Position numbers and translations under genes: made by a program. Below are positions 27,741-36,208 of a DNA stretch of 64,000 nt, piece by piece (the stretch's first letter is position 1; each line of letters opens with the position of its first letter). This stretch comes from Secundilactobacillus silagei JCM 19001. Its GTDB lineage: Bacteria; Bacillota; Bacilli; Lactobacillales; Lactobacillaceae. The stretch is taken from NCBI RefSeq assembly GCF_002217945.1, contig NZ_BCMG01000002.1, positions 124,001-188,000 of the forward strand. Reading direction: 5' to 3'. The notes beneath the pieces are model-generated. The model saw nothing but the letters and a program-made list of their open reading frames with translations, made no database searches and was not told the origin of the DNA.

Positions 27741-30428
27741 ATGATCAAGGCGGAGTGGCAGTATATTAAACAGCATAAATTGATGATGATCGTTTTAATC
27801 GTCGTGGCGCTGATACCCTCGATCTATTCGGTCACATTTTTGCGCAGTATGTGGAATCCGTATGGTGAGATGAACCGGCTGCCAGTGGCGGTGGTCAATC
27901 AGGATAAAAGTGTCAATTATCAGGGGAAACATTTGGCAGTGGGGCAGTCATTAACGACTAATTTAAAACGGTCAAAAGCGCTTGATTTCAAGGTAGTCCC
28001 CAGCGAGCAGCAGGCACAAAACGCGCTCAAAGCTGGTAAATACTACATGGTGCTGACGGTACCGAAGTCCTTTTCTAAAAATGCAACGACCTTGATGGCT
28101 AGCAATCCCAAACGGATGCAGCTAAATTACACCACCAGCGCCGGTCACAACTACACGGCTTCTAAAATGACCAACTCAGCAGCTGGCCAGATCAAAGATC
28201 AGGTCAGCCACGAAATTACGGCCACTTATGCGAAAACTTTATTTGGTGCGGTTAAGCAGCTCGATAGCGGGATGCAGACTGCTGGGAAAGCTAACGGTAA
28301 AATGGCCAAGGGCGGTCAGCAGTTGAAGTCTGGGGATGCCGCACTGACTAATAATCTGAATAAGGTCGCCAACAGTTCACTGACCTTAGCGAATGGCAGC
28401 CAAAAAGTGACGACCGGTTTAGGACAGTACGTCAGTGGGGTGCAAAAAGCCCAAGCCGGCAATCAAAAGGTGACGGCTGGCTTGACTCAATTTGAATCAG
28501 CCAGTCAAAAACTGCAGTCGGGAGCGACTAAACTGGCGACAGGCGCGACTAATTTGAACGGCGGCGTTGATAAATACGTCGCTGCTGCGGGGAAGATTCA
28601 AAATGGCAGCAGTCAATTAAATAGTGGGATGCAAAAACTCAACAGCAGTGTGAGCAAGATGGGCAGCAGTACAGCTCAACTCAATAACGGCATGACCGCA
28701 ATGGCCAGCGGACTCGGTCAACTTAGTACCAGCAGCCAAAAATTAAGTGCGGCGGCCAAACAGTTAGCTGACAGTAGTTCAACTAATACGGCAGCCATGC
28801 AGTCACAATTAGATTCACTCTCAAAACAAGTCGCTGGTCTCAATAGCAATGATCAAGCGGTCAAGTCGTTAGATAAGTCATTAACTGATTTGAAGACAGC
28901 GGTCGCCGGACTGGATACTAATGATAAAGACAGTGATCTCAGCAGTAAAGTCAGTACAGCAGCCGATCAGCAAAAACTGACACCAGCTCAAAAGTCGGCC
29001 ATGTTAGCCGCGGTCAAGAGCAGTAATGACACTCACCAAAAAGCGAACACGGCAGCGGTCACTTCAGCCATGAACGCGGTCAACAGTTCGGTCGATCAGT
29101 TGACCCATTCAATGCCTAACAGCAACACTACGGCCGCATTATCGGCTAACTTGGGTAAAATGAAGGCGCAGCAAACCGCTGAGAATGGTGCCTTGAATCG
29201 GCTTGCGACGGGATCAGCTAGACTATCAGTTCACCTGGTAACGGCGACACAGTCAGCTAACCAGCTGAATGCCGGCACGGCTACGCTTGCCAAGCAAACG
29301 CCAGCCTTAGTGAACGGTGTGGGACAGCTGACTAATGGCTCATCATCATTAGCCGCTAATTCAACGAAATTTGCCCAATCTGGTCAAGGCTTGCAGGCTG
29401 GTGCGACCACCTTGAGCAATGGTATGAGCAAGCTTAACAGCCAGATGCCAGCAGTGGTTGCTAGTACGAGTAAGTTAGCAGCCGGCAGTTCCGCGGTTGG
29501 TAACGGGCTTAGTAAATTGGCAACCAGCGGTCAAACCTTAGCCGCTGGATCGAATAAAGTCGCCAACGGTAATCAGCAACTGGCCAATGGCGTGCAGCAA
29601 TTATCTGCTGGTTCTAAAAAATTGGGCAGTGGTATCGACCAAGTTACTGGCGGTGCCCAGCAACTGTCAACCAAGCTGGGGACAGCGGCTGACCAGGCTA
29701 ACGTTGATCCTGATCACGCGACTTATCAGCAGGTCGCGCAGCCAGTTAAAGCAGATCACACTGAATTAGACAAGGTACCCAATAACGGGACGGCGATGGC
29801 ACCGTATATGATTGCTGTTTCACTGTTTGTGGGCGCAATCGCACTGAATATGATGTTCAACATGTATCTGCCAAAGGCTTATCCGAAGTCCGGCTTTGAC
29901 TGGCTGATCAGTAAGATGACCATCTGGTTACCATTTACGTTCTTGGAAAGTTTCTTAAGCTTTAACTTGGTGTGCGCGATGGATGGGTTAAGGCCACTGC
30001 ACTTTATAAGTTCGTTTGGCATCATCTGGCTGTGGGCGATCGTTGCCATGGCACTGGTGACGTTATTAAACTTGATATTTGCTCAGATTGGGTCATTTTT
30101 CAGCATGGTTCTGCTGGTGATCCAACTGGGTGGTTCAGGCGGTACGTATCCGATCCAGCTGTCCAACCACTTCTTTGAAGCCATTCACCCTTGGCTGCCA
30201 ATGACCTACGCGGTAGAAGGCATGCGCAAAACGTTGATGATGTACAACAATTCAGCGTGGTTGCAAGCGGGTGTCCTGATCGGTGTGATTGCTGTGCTGA
30301 TTACGGTGATGTGGCTGTTTTACAGTCGGCGCTACGTGCAGTTATCCCAGATCGATTTTGAGAATCCGAAAGCGGTGGCCGCGACCCAAAATCGGCTGAC
30401 GCAGCGGATGGCTAAAGTGGCTGGTTAG
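27741..30428 (+). CDS. YhgE/Pip-family membrane protein
   Basis: 895 residues, start ATG 27741 after GGGAGAAAA. One N-terminal membrane segment (about 14-32), an extracellular region opening with RLPVAVVNQDKSVNYQGK as in YhgE/Pip proteins, a long helical middle (about 170-660) with many SGxxxLxxG-like heptad repeats (for example LNSGMQKLNSSVSKM and LAAGSSAVGNGLSKL), and about five C-terminal membrane segments (about 690-870) of the ABC-2 type. Relatives include the phage infection protein Pip of Lactococcus, the phage c2 receptor, and EsaA-like secretion components. Here a TetR regulator diverges from it, as in many lactobacilli; role probably in export or envelope stress, and it may act as a phage receptor. 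Confidence 0.85.
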   Translation: MIKAEWQYIKQHKLMMIVLIVVALIPSIYSVTFLRSMWNPYGEMNRLPVAVVNQDKSVNYQGKHLAVGQSLTTNLKRSKALDFKVVPSEQQAQNALKAGKYYMVLTVPKSFSKNATTLMASNPKRMQLNYTTSAGHNYTASKMTNSAAGQIKDQVSHEITATYAKTLFGAVKQLDSGMQTAGKANGKMAKGGQQLKSGDAALTNNLNKVANSSLTLANGSQKVTTGLGQYVSGVQKAQAGNQKVTAGLTQFESASQKLQSGATKLATGATNLNGGVDKYVAAAGKIQNGSSQLNSGMQKLNSSVSKMGSSTAQLNNGMTAMASGLGQLSTSSQKLSAAAKQLADSSSTNTAAMQSQLDSLSKQVAGLNSNDQAVKSLDKSLTDLKTAVAGLDTNDKDSDLSSKVSTAADQQKLTPAQKSAMLAAVKSSNDTHQKANTAAVTSAMNAVNSSVDQLTHSMPNSNTTAALSANLGKMKAQQTAENGALNRLATGSARLSVHLVTATQSANQLNAGTATLAKQTPALVNGVGQLTNGSSSLAANSTKFAQSGQGLQAGATTLSNGMSKLNSQMPAVVASTSKLAAGSSAVGNGLSKLATSGQTLAAGSNKVANGNQQLANGVQQLSAGSKKLGSGIDQVTGGAQQLSTKLGTAADQANVDPDHATYQQVAQPVKADHTELDKVPNNGTAMAPYMIAVSLFVGAIALNMMFNMYLPKAYPKSGFDWLISKMTIWLPFTFLESFLSFNLVCAMDGLRPLHFISSFGIIWLWAIVAMALVTLLNLIFAQIGSFFSMVLLVIQLGGSGGTYPIQLSNHFFEAIHPWLPMTYAVEGMRKTLMMYNNSAWLQAGVLIGVIAVLITVMWLFYSRRYVQLSQIDFENPKAVAATQNRLTQRMAKVAG

Positions 30429-30456
30429 CACTTCATTGTTGAAAAAACGACTATGG

Positions 30457-30480
30457 TATGATATGAGTGAATTGATTCAC
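30457..30480 (+). promoter_or_regulatory. Promoter -10 and operator of the second TetR gene
   Basis: TATGAT at 30457-30462 is followed at once by the dyad GTGAAT-TG-ATTCAC (30467-30480), placed over the expected transcription start, which suggests autorepression. Confidence 0.5.
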
Positions 30481-30511
30481 GAATTCAACCATAATAGTTA
30501 GGTGAGGCAGC

Positions 30512-31090
30512 ATGACAGATAAACGAATCATTAAAACAGAACGTGACATTAAACAGGCCGTTTTGATCTTGCTTAAAACGACCCCGTTTCAGAAAATCAG
30601 CATCAGTCAGATCTGTGACCAAGCACTGGTTTCCCGTTCCACTTTCTATGAACACTTTCAGGATAAATACGATCTGCTGGGCCAGCTGGTCAAGCAGTAC
30701 ACGCTGTTATTTCAAGGGCTGGTCAAGGAGCGGGCAACGCAGATCATTAAGCAGGAGACCCACGTGTTATCCATCTCGAAAATTGCATCCACTTTACAGG
30801 ATCACCGTGAAGCCTTGAATGTGTTGCTGGCGGTCCACGAGGACAATTTAGATCTGCTGACTAATTGGGAGCGGTGTTTAGGTGAAACTTGGCAGCGGGT
30901 CAATCAGCGCTATGGTGCGGACCAGCAGGCACCGGAAAGCTTCGTTTCTAACTTAGAGTCCGCGATTGTTTTGAATTACATTCGCTGGTCGCTGCAAAAC
31001 GGGATGAGTGAAGAGGCATCAGCTCTAAGTGAAAAGATGATTCGCAGTATCTATGGTGGTGATTTGGATACTTATCCAAATGCTAAGTAA
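30512..31090 (+). CDS. TetR-family regulator
   Basis: 192 residues. Residues about 8-56 hold the TetR helix-turn-helix (ISISQICDQALVSRSTFYEHFQDK); the rest is the TetR_C_7-like effector domain common beside Pip/YhgE genes. RBS GGTGAGG precedes ATG 30512. It lies between two YhgE/Pip genes on the same strand, with its own promoter and a terminator after it, so it is a separate unit. It probably regulates the following 426-residue YhgE-like gene, itself, or both. Confidence 0.85.
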   Translation: MTDKRIIKTERDIKQAVLILLKTTPFQKISISQICDQALVSRSTFYEHFQDKYDLLGQLVKQYTLLFQGLVKERATQIIKQETHVLSISKIASTLQDHREALNVLLAVHEDNLDLLTNWERCLGETWQRVNQRYGADQQAPESFVSNLESAIVLNYIRWSLQNGMSEEASALSEKMIRSIYGGDLDTYPNAK

Positions 31091-31127
31091 TTAATTATTA
31101 TTAAAATGTTGTTTATCGTACTTTTTA

Positions 31128-31165
31128 ACGTGCAATGTCCATTATCGGACACTGTGCGTTTTTTT
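31128..31165 (+). terminator. Terminator after the second TetR gene
   Basis: A 13-bp imperfect stem (arms ACGTGCAATGTCC and GGACACTGTGCGT, loop ATTATC) followed by a run of seven T. Confidence 0.75.
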
Positions 31166-31170
31166 GCAGA

Positions 31171-31199
31171 TTGTGACTGTGGGGTTGGTGTTTCATACT
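31171..31199 (+). promoter_or_regulatory. Promoter candidate for the short YhgE/Pip gene
   Basis: TTGTGA (31171-31176), 17 bp, CATACT (31194-31199), between the terminator and the start at 31234. Confidence 0.4.
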
Positions 31200-31233
31200 G
31201 AATATAACTACAAATGTAAGGGAGAAAGATGTT

Positions 31234-32514
31234 ATGAGACAATGGTTTAAACACCCGTTAGCATACGTTGCGATGCTAATTTCTGTTATCACAGGGGTAC
31301 TTTTTATTTTGGCAGCTGTGCCAGGCTTTTCCAAATTACCAACGTCTACTGATCAACTTCGCATGACGATCGTGGATCAGGATAAGACGGCGGTCACTAA
31401 GAAAATGACGACAGGGCTCAAAGATAACGTGCCGTTTAAGCACGTCACCACTACTACGAATTTAGCCGCTGCTAAAAATCGATTATCCAACCGGACGGAT
31501 GCAATGACGGTTGCAATTCCGGCAGGGTTCACGAAGTCGGTTGAAGCTGGCAAACAGCCGAAACTTAATTTCTACGTGAGTGACTCCAACGGGCTTTTGC
31601 AAAATAGCATTACCCGTTCAGCAATTACGGCGATCCAAGACAAGATTGCAGCTCAACTGACATCCGGTCGTATTACCGGGGCGATGGCTGAGCAGATTGG
31701 GCCGCAGATTGCTAAGCAGGCTAGTGCTCAAGCTAAGGCTAAAGCTGCTAAAGCCGGTGGCCAAATGCCGCCTGCAGCAATGAAGAAAATGCAGCAGCAG
31801 GTTAAACAAACAGTGACGAAACAGACTCAGATTCAGGCGCAACGGGCTGCCAAAAAATTGACAGCTGCGCCAGACAGTCACACGACCCATTTACACAAAC
31901 TTGGCGATAATTATCAATACCAGATGGCGCCGATGTTCTTGAACTTAGGCCTTTATCTCGGTTTCATGATCATGAGTATTATCCTAACGCTCATGTTTAT
32001 GGGTGGCCGGTTTGCGATGGGTAAGTGGACCGCTTTTCTAGCAGCCCAGATCAACGGGGTACTGGGAACGATTATCGGTCCATTGATCGCCATTTTGACG
32101 TTACGTTGCTTCATTCAATTCTCTGGGAGTGCGTTACTCACTCTTTGGGGCAGTGAATGGCTATTCGGACTAGGTGCTTTTGAATTGAGCTTTGCATTAG
32201 CACTGCTGATGTTTGGGTTACCATCGATCATTGTGCAGTTACCACTTATGGTGGCGCAAGTTATCGCAGGTGGCGCAATCATTCCACGGCAAGCCATGGG
32301 CGGTTTCTACCAGTGGCTGAGTTACCACGCCCCAATGTATCAAGGGATTTACCTGTCATTTAATGCCTTATATGGTGGCGGTCAAACCGGTGCGTTTGAT
32401 ACGGCACTTTGGCTGGTCATTGGCCTTGGGCTACTGTTAACGATCTTGATTGTTGCAATCAGTTATCGTGGTCGACAGCCAAAGGGATTTTCTAAGTGGA
32501 TCAGTTTTGATTAA
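31234..32514 (+). CDS. YhgE/Pip-like (ABC-2 type) membrane protein, short form
   Basis: 426 residues, ATG 31234 with AAGGGAGAAAG upstream. One N-terminal membrane segment (about 9-29), an extracellular domain starting with LRMTIVDQDKTAVTKKM, an Ala/Lys/Gln-rich helical stretch (about 165-210), and five to six membrane segments from about 235 to 412. Same architecture as the 895-residue neighbour but without the long heptad-repeat region. Probably an exporter or envelope-complex subunit; substrate unknown. Regulated by the TetR gene just upstream, by context. Confidence 0.75.
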   Translation: MRQWFKHPLAYVAMLISVITGVLFILAAVPGFSKLPTSTDQLRMTIVDQDKTAVTKKMTTGLKDNVPFKHVTTTTNLAAAKNRLSNRTDAMTVAIPAGFTKSVEAGKQPKLNFYVSDSNGLLQNSITRSAITAIQDKIAAQLTSGRITGAMAEQIGPQIAKQASAQAKAKAAKAGGQMPPAAMKKMQQQVKQTVTKQTQIQAQRAAKKLTAAPDSHTTHLHKLGDNYQYQMAPMFLNLGLYLGFMIMSIILTLMFMGGRFAMGKWTAFLAAQINGVLGTIIGPLIAILTLRCFIQFSGSALLTLWGSEWLFGLGAFELSFALALLMFGLPSIIVQLPLMVAQVIAGGAIIPRQAMGGFYQWLSYHAPMYQGIYLSFNALYGGGQTGAFDTALWLVIGLGLLLTILIVAISYRGRQPKGFSKWISFD

Positions 32515-32524
32515 ATCATAGCGA

Positions 32525-32570
32525 CAAAGCCCCAAGCATTGCTCTCGTAAGAGCAATACTTGGGGCTTTG
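32525..32570. terminator. Strong bidirectional terminator
   Basis: A 21-bp stem (CAAAGCCCCAAGCATTGCTCT with its complement, one mismatch) and a 4-nt loop between convergent genes. Confidence 0.85.
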
Positions 32571-32582
32571 TTAGTCCATAGA

Positions 32583-33569
32583 TTAATTTAACTTAAACAG
32601 CTTTTCAGCGTTCTCGTGACCAATCTTTTCACGTACATCGGGTTTGATGGGTGCCTGTTCCAGGAAGCTGGCGACTTGGTCTTCACGTCTGAGGTAGGGG
32701 AAGTCTTCTGCCCAAAGGACGTGATTGGGGCCCATTTCAGCCAGGCCTAAATCCATCTGCGGTTGCGTGAACATCCCAGAAGCGGTGATGTAGACGTTAT
32801 TGCGGTAGTATTCGGAGAATTTACGGTCCAAATGCGGGTCAACCATGCCAGTGAATTCATCTAGCCGTTCCAAGAAGTTCGGTACGAATTCGCCCCAGTG
32901 ACCGGAGATGAGTTTCAGGTTAGGCAGCTTATCGAACAAGCCAGATAAGATTAAATGCAGCATCTGAACACCCTGTTCCATGTGCCAGCCCCAACCGGCT
33001 AGTGAGATCATATCACCGATCTGGTCGGAATAAGCTGAAGAGTGATAAAGCATTTTGCGTTCGGACGCCCTGACCATGCCGGGGTGCAGGTAGATTGGCA
33101 CGTCTAATTTAGCAGCCATTTCAAAGATTGGGAAGTATTGCGGTTCGTCCAAGAAATGATCGTTAGCTAAACCGGCAATCAGGGCACCCTTAAAGCCCAA
33201 CTGTGTGACAGCACGTTCCAGTTCTTCAGCGGCAGCATCGGGCACGTTTACTGGGAGAGTAGCTAAACCGGCAAAACGGGTGGGGTGCTTTTTGATCTCA
33301 GCAGCTAAGGTGTCATTGACTTGGCGACAGCCAGCAACGGCTTGGGCATCAGGTGCCATCTGGGGTGATTTACCAGCATCGGATAAGACCTGCATATCGA
33401 TATTGTACTTATCCATGTAGGCCAATCGTTTATCAAAGTTTTGCAGATAGTGATCGACAAGATTGCCTTTGGGACCTCTAGGGTCAACCTTGGTTTCCGG
33501 CTGCGCTTGGGGAGCTGATTCACCAAATGGTGCTTGAAAGTGTTCTTCAACCGTAATTATTTTTGTCAT
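32583..33569 (-). CDS. Amidohydrolase-2 family protein, ACMSD / gamma-resorcylate decarboxylase-like
   Basis: 328 residues, ATG 33569 after AAGGAG. It has the metal-ligand pattern of the ACMSD-like subgroup: Glu8 and His10 in VEEHF, His162 in YLHPG, His224 in GHWGEF and Asp289 in WAEDFPY. Members of this group decarboxylate hydroxylated aromatic acids such as 2,6-dihydroxybenzoate, or hydrolyse related compounds. Transcribed with an NTF2-like protein gene 5 bp upstream from one good promoter. A non-oxidative aromatic acid decarboxylase fits the motifs and a plant-fermentation lifestyle, but the substrate is not visible. Confidence 0.8.
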   Translation of the reverse strand: MTKIITVEEHFQAPFGESAPQAQPETKVDPRGPKGNLVDHYLQNFDKRLAYMDKYNIDMQVLSDAGKSPQMAPDAQAVAGCRQVNDTLAAEIKKHPTRFAGLATLPVNVPDAAAEELERAVTQLGFKGALIAGLANDHFLDEPQYFPIFEMAAKLDVPIYLHPGMVRASERKMLYHSSAYSDQIGDMISLAGWGWHMEQGVQMLHLILSGLFDKLPNLKLISGHWGEFVPNFLERLDEFTGMVDPHLDRKFSEYYRNNVYITASGMFTQPQMDLGLAEMGPNHVLWAEDFPYLRREDQVASFLEQAPIKPDVREKIGHENAEKLFKLN

Positions 33570-33574
33570 CTGTA

Positions 33575-34198
33575 TTACTCCTTTTTTTCAAACCAGTCCT
33601 GGACGCCATTCAGGAACTTTTGAACACTAGCTGGCTGATCTAACCCTGGCAGGTCATCACTGGTTTTAGCTCCGAGGTCTTTCAAGACGATGGCCAAATT
33701 CTTGTAGCTGTCACGGGCACCTTCGACTGGCTTGATGTCCTTAGGGGTTACGGGTAGCAGGGTATCGCGCTCGTACACGGGGGTCATGGAATAGATCTTC
33801 CATTCGCCGTTGACCCGTTTGAGTGAATAAACTAGCCGCACGTAAATCAGGTTATCCATAGTCTGCCCCTGAACCGGTGTCCGGCCGGTCATGGTGGTGA
33901 CGACTACTGCGACAGCTTTGTTACCGTTCAGCCAGACTAGGGTTTCGTGCATCTTGTGTGCTGGTAAAGAGTCAGTTTGTGCATCGGGCCCTGGTTTAGA
34001 AGCTTCCAAAAAGCCTTTAATGGGACCTTTATACCAAGAAATCTCAATGGTGGCATCAGCGGTATAGCAGGTGGCCATGCCATCCCACAGACCATAGTCG
34101 CGGGCGTAACGTTCGTAGTGAACCAGTTCCGTAATTTGATACTTATCTAACATTTCCTGTGCATTGTGGGTTTGGGGCCGAGTTTGTTCAAACAACAT
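33575..34198 (-). CDS. SnoaL/NTF2-like domain protein
   Basis: 207 residues. Residues about 15-150 fit the SnoaL-like NTF2 fold: a helical start (ITELVHYERYARDYGLWDGM), then strands with ADATIEISW and the YSLKRVNGEWKIYSM ending; the C-terminal 50 residues are a helical extension. First gene of a two-gene minus-strand unit with the amidohydrolase. Proteins of this fold act as small-molecule isomerases, cyclases, hydratases or binding partners; here it likely works on the same aromatic substrate. No signal peptide, so cytoplasmic. Confidence 0.7.
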   Translation of the reverse strand: MLFEQTRPQTHNAQEMLDKYQITELVHYERYARDYGLWDGMATCYTADATIEISWYKGPIKGFLEASKPGPDAQTDSLPAHKMHETLVWLNGNKAVAVVVTTMTGRTPVQGQTMDNLIYVRLVYSLKRVNGEWKIYSMTPVYERDTLLPVTPKDIKPVEGARDSYKNLAIVLKDLGAKTSDDLPGLDQPASVQKFLNGVQDWFEKKE

Positions 34199-34257
34199 GT
34201 ATGATGACTTCCTCTCAAAATTAACCAGATGATTGTAAATTCTATCTTCGACTGTTT

Positions 34258-34285
34258 AGTATAGTCAATGATTGATAATTGTCAA
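34258..34285 (-). promoter_or_regulatory. Promoter of the NTF2-like/amidohydrolase unit
   Basis: Read on the minus strand: TTGACA (34280-34285), 16 bp, TATACT (34258-34263), about 60 bp upstream of the start. Confidence 0.75.
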
Positions 34286-34335
34286 TTAATTATATTCAAG
34301 TTAAATTCATGGGTGCATTTAAAAGGTAGGATTGA

Positions 34336-34370
34336 TTGAATTTACGCTGTATTCTCAGTACACTGAATAC
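34336..34370 (+). promoter_or_regulatory. Promoter and dyad of the PepSY lipoprotein gene
   Basis: TTGAAT (34336-34341), 17 bp, TACACT (34359-34364). A dyad GTATTC/GAATAC (34349-34354, 34365-34370), with inner TCAGT/ACTGA, covers the -10 box and looks like an operator. Confidence 0.5.
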
Positions 34371-34435
34371 ATCATTAAAATCGATATCCAATTTTGACCG
34401 TCACGTGTTTTTAGCCAAGAAAGGGTGTTTTCCAG

Positions 34436-35026
34436 ATGAAAGCTAAACTCCTCTTAACATTAATTCTACCGGTAGTCCTGATGGGCTGTTCCGCAAATGA
34501 TTATTCGCAAAACAAGGGCCAACATGGTCAAACTGCTAGTAGTCAACAGGCCGCTTCTTCCAGTGCGGTTGCGGATGTCACTCAGGTTAAGGTGCCAGTC
34601 GCTACAGCCATCAAACAGTATCAAAAAACGTTTCCTAACAGTGATATTACGGGCATTTCAGTGGAGCGAGAACTGGGCAAGTACCAATATGAGCTTGAGG
34701 GTGCTGACGATCACCGTGAGTATCAGGTGAAGCTAAATGCCGAGAATGCCAAAATAATTGCCAAGCAAAGCGAGCGGTTAGATGCGGACGAAGCCAATGG
34801 TGCAAAACGGCAGGAAGCCCTTAACTTGAATACGCTGATCAGTTTAAAACGAGCGGTTCAGATCGCCCAGAGTTCAGCGAAAAATCAGCCGGTGACGGAA
34901 GCCTCGCTAGACCATGAAGCAGGCCAAACGAATTGGGAGATTCAATTTGAACATCAGGGCAAAGAGACGAACGTTAAATTAAACGCGCAGACCGGGAAGG
35001 TACTAACGGTTGAACATGACGATTAA
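34436..35026 (+). CDS. PepSY-domain lipoprotein
   Basis: 196 residues. A lipoprotein signal (MKAKLLLTLILPVVLMGC) ends in a lipobox with Cys18; a Ser/Gln/Ala-rich linker follows, then two PepSY-like modules (about 60-118 and 138-195), each ending in a strand-turn-strand with VKLNAENAKI or VKLNAQTGKV. Attached to the outer face of the membrane. PepSY domains are thought to inhibit or bind peptidases; they also occur in envelope-stress proteins. Monocistronic, with its own promoter and dyad operator. Confidence 0.8.
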   Translation: MKAKLLLTLILPVVLMGCSANDYSQNKGQHGQTASSQQAASSSAVADVTQVKVPVATAIKQYQKTFPNSDITGISVERELGKYQYELEGADDHREYQVKLNAENAKIIAKQSERLDADEANGAKRQEALNLNTLISLKRAVQIAQSSAKNQPVTEASLDHEAGQTNWEIQFEHQGKETNVKLNAQTGKVLTVEHDD

Positions 35027-35041
35027 TCTTAATTAAGGGAG

Positions 35042-35070
35042 TTGCTGAAAGGCTTTAATCGCAGTATGCT
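35042..35070 (+). promoter_or_regulatory. Promoter of the small secreted protein gene
   Basis: TTGCTG (35042-35047), 17 bp, TATGCT (35065-35070), followed by an AT-rich stretch and a GAGGTG ribosome binding site. Confidence 0.5.
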
Positions 35071-35106
35071 TATGCTGTTATAAATAAAATAGCAGAGGTG
35101 CTTCCA

Positions 35107-35622
35107 ATGAAAAAATTGATGCTTGCTGCAGGGGTCTTGGTTGCTGGACTTAGTTTGTCAGGAGTGGGTGCGAACGCTAAATCAGCGGGGACGGCTTCGA
35201 AGTCAGTTCGCGGAACCTGGTATTCGACGACTGCCCACTATCGCGGAGAAAAAGCGGGTGAAATGGTCTCATTTTCAACCCATAAGTTAACTTGGCATTC
35301 GTTTCCATCTGGCACGGGTAACTTCGGCTATCTGCCAACGGTCAGCAAAGTTCATGGCTGGTACCGGATCAACGTTGGACAGATGGCTAAGATGGCCCAG
35401 AACAAGCATCAAGCGGTAGCCGGATCTGGTTGGACGAAAGCTGATTACATGTACTTTCGGCACGTGACCCATAAGGTTAATGGCAAGACTCAATCGGTTT
35501 TGCTGTGGAACGTTACCGGCTCAAAATTGAAGTCAGCGCAGGTGTTCACTCACGCCAAAACGTTATTGCCTAAGGGACAGCGGACAGTTTCGGTCAGCAG
35601 CAGTGGCAGCTATAAATTTTAA
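35107..35622 (+). CDS. Small secreted protein of unknown function
   Basis: 171 residues from ATG 35107, preceded by GAGGTG; the frame also allows GTG 35098, which lies in the ribosome binding site. A Sec signal peptide MKKLMLAAGVLVAGLSLSG ends near ANA-KSA (residue about 24). The mature part is about 145 residues, basic, rich in Tyr, Trp, Thr and His (RGTWYSTTAHYRG near its start), predicted beta-rich, no Cys, no anchor. It opens like the short secreted stress-type proteins common in lactobacilli, but I do not recognise a named family. Confidence 0.75.
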   Translation: MKKLMLAAGVLVAGLSLSGVGANAKSAGTASKSVRGTWYSTTAHYRGEKAGEMVSFSTHKLTWHSFPSGTGNFGYLPTVSKVHGWYRINVGQMAKMAQNKHQAVAGSGWTKADYMYFRHVTHKVNGKTQSVLLWNVTGSKLKSAQVFTHAKTLLPKGQRTVSVSSSGSYKF

Positions 35623-35632
35623 ATGAAACGTC

Positions 35633-35669
35633 AAAACGACCGTTAGCCTGTATGCTAACGGTCGTTTTT
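35633..35669 (+). terminator. Terminator of the small secreted protein gene
   Basis: AAAACGACCGTTAGC / GCTAACGGTCGTTTT, perfect 15-bp stem with loop CTGTAT and T run. Confidence 0.9.
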
Positions 35670-35670
35670 G

Positions 35671-35739
35671 ACCACTTATCCAATGAATCCGACCAGTTAT
35701 CCCAGTCAACTGGTTATCAAAGTAATCGGTAGCTAAACT
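35671..35739 (+). promoter_or_regulatory. LytTR-type direct repeats and promoter
   Basis: Direct repeats ACCACTTATCC (35671-35681) and ACCAGTTATCC (35692-35702) are 21 bp apart; a third TTATC occurs at 35714. A weak promoter (TGGTTA 35711-35716, 17 bp, TAAACT 35734-35739) follows. Two-turn direct repeats upstream of a weak -35 are typical of LytTR regulator sites. Confidence 0.5.
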
Positions 35740-35764
35740 AATGTTGAAAGGAGGGGGAACTAAC

Positions 35765-36208
35765 ATGGATGTCATCTTCAACCTAGCAGAGAAGTTCGTT
35801 AAACCGTTCATCAGTATTAACGCACAAAAAGAAAACCGAGAACTGGTACAGCTTTCTGTAGAAATTGATCAGCTGGTCAATAACATGACGATTATAGGTT
35901 ACCAGAATGAACGGCAAATCGTCGTACCATTCTATCAGATCATTCGATTTTACACACAGGATAAACACGTAGTCTGTGAGACGGTGGCGGGCACTTACCA
36001 AGTTCGGCAACGGATGTATGAACTCAGAGAGCAGCTTTCAGAATCAACGTTCATTGCCGTGTCAAATGCTGAAATCGTCAATAAAACGGCAATCAAATCA
36101 TTTTCACTGACTAATAGCGGCAGTTACCAGATCCATTTAACGACCGGCGCGACCACGTATACTTCTAGACGTTATGTACACCATATTAAGGAGACGTTTT
36201 TAAAATGA
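35765..36208 (+). CDS. LytTR-domain DNA-binding protein
   Basis: 147 residues from ATG 35765, with AAAGGAGGGGG upstream; an in-frame ATG at 35741 precedes the ribosome binding site and is rejected. Residues about 40-145 form a LytTR domain (IVVPFYQIIRFYTQDKHVVCE, then FIAVSNAEIVNKTAI and the final SRRYVHHIKE). No receiver domain, so it is a stand-alone LytTR regulator of the kind paired with DUF3021 membrane proteins. Its stop overlaps the next start by 4 bp. Likely controls its own operon through the 21-bp-spaced repeats upstream, with the membrane partner as inhibitor. Confidence 0.85.
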   Translation: MDVIFNLAEKFVKPFISINAQKENRELVQLSVEIDQLVNNMTIIGYQNERQIVVPFYQIIRFYTQDKHVVCETVAGTYQVRQRMYELREQLSESTFIAVSNAEIVNKTAIKSFSLTNSGSYQIHLTTGATTYTSRRYVHHIKETFLK

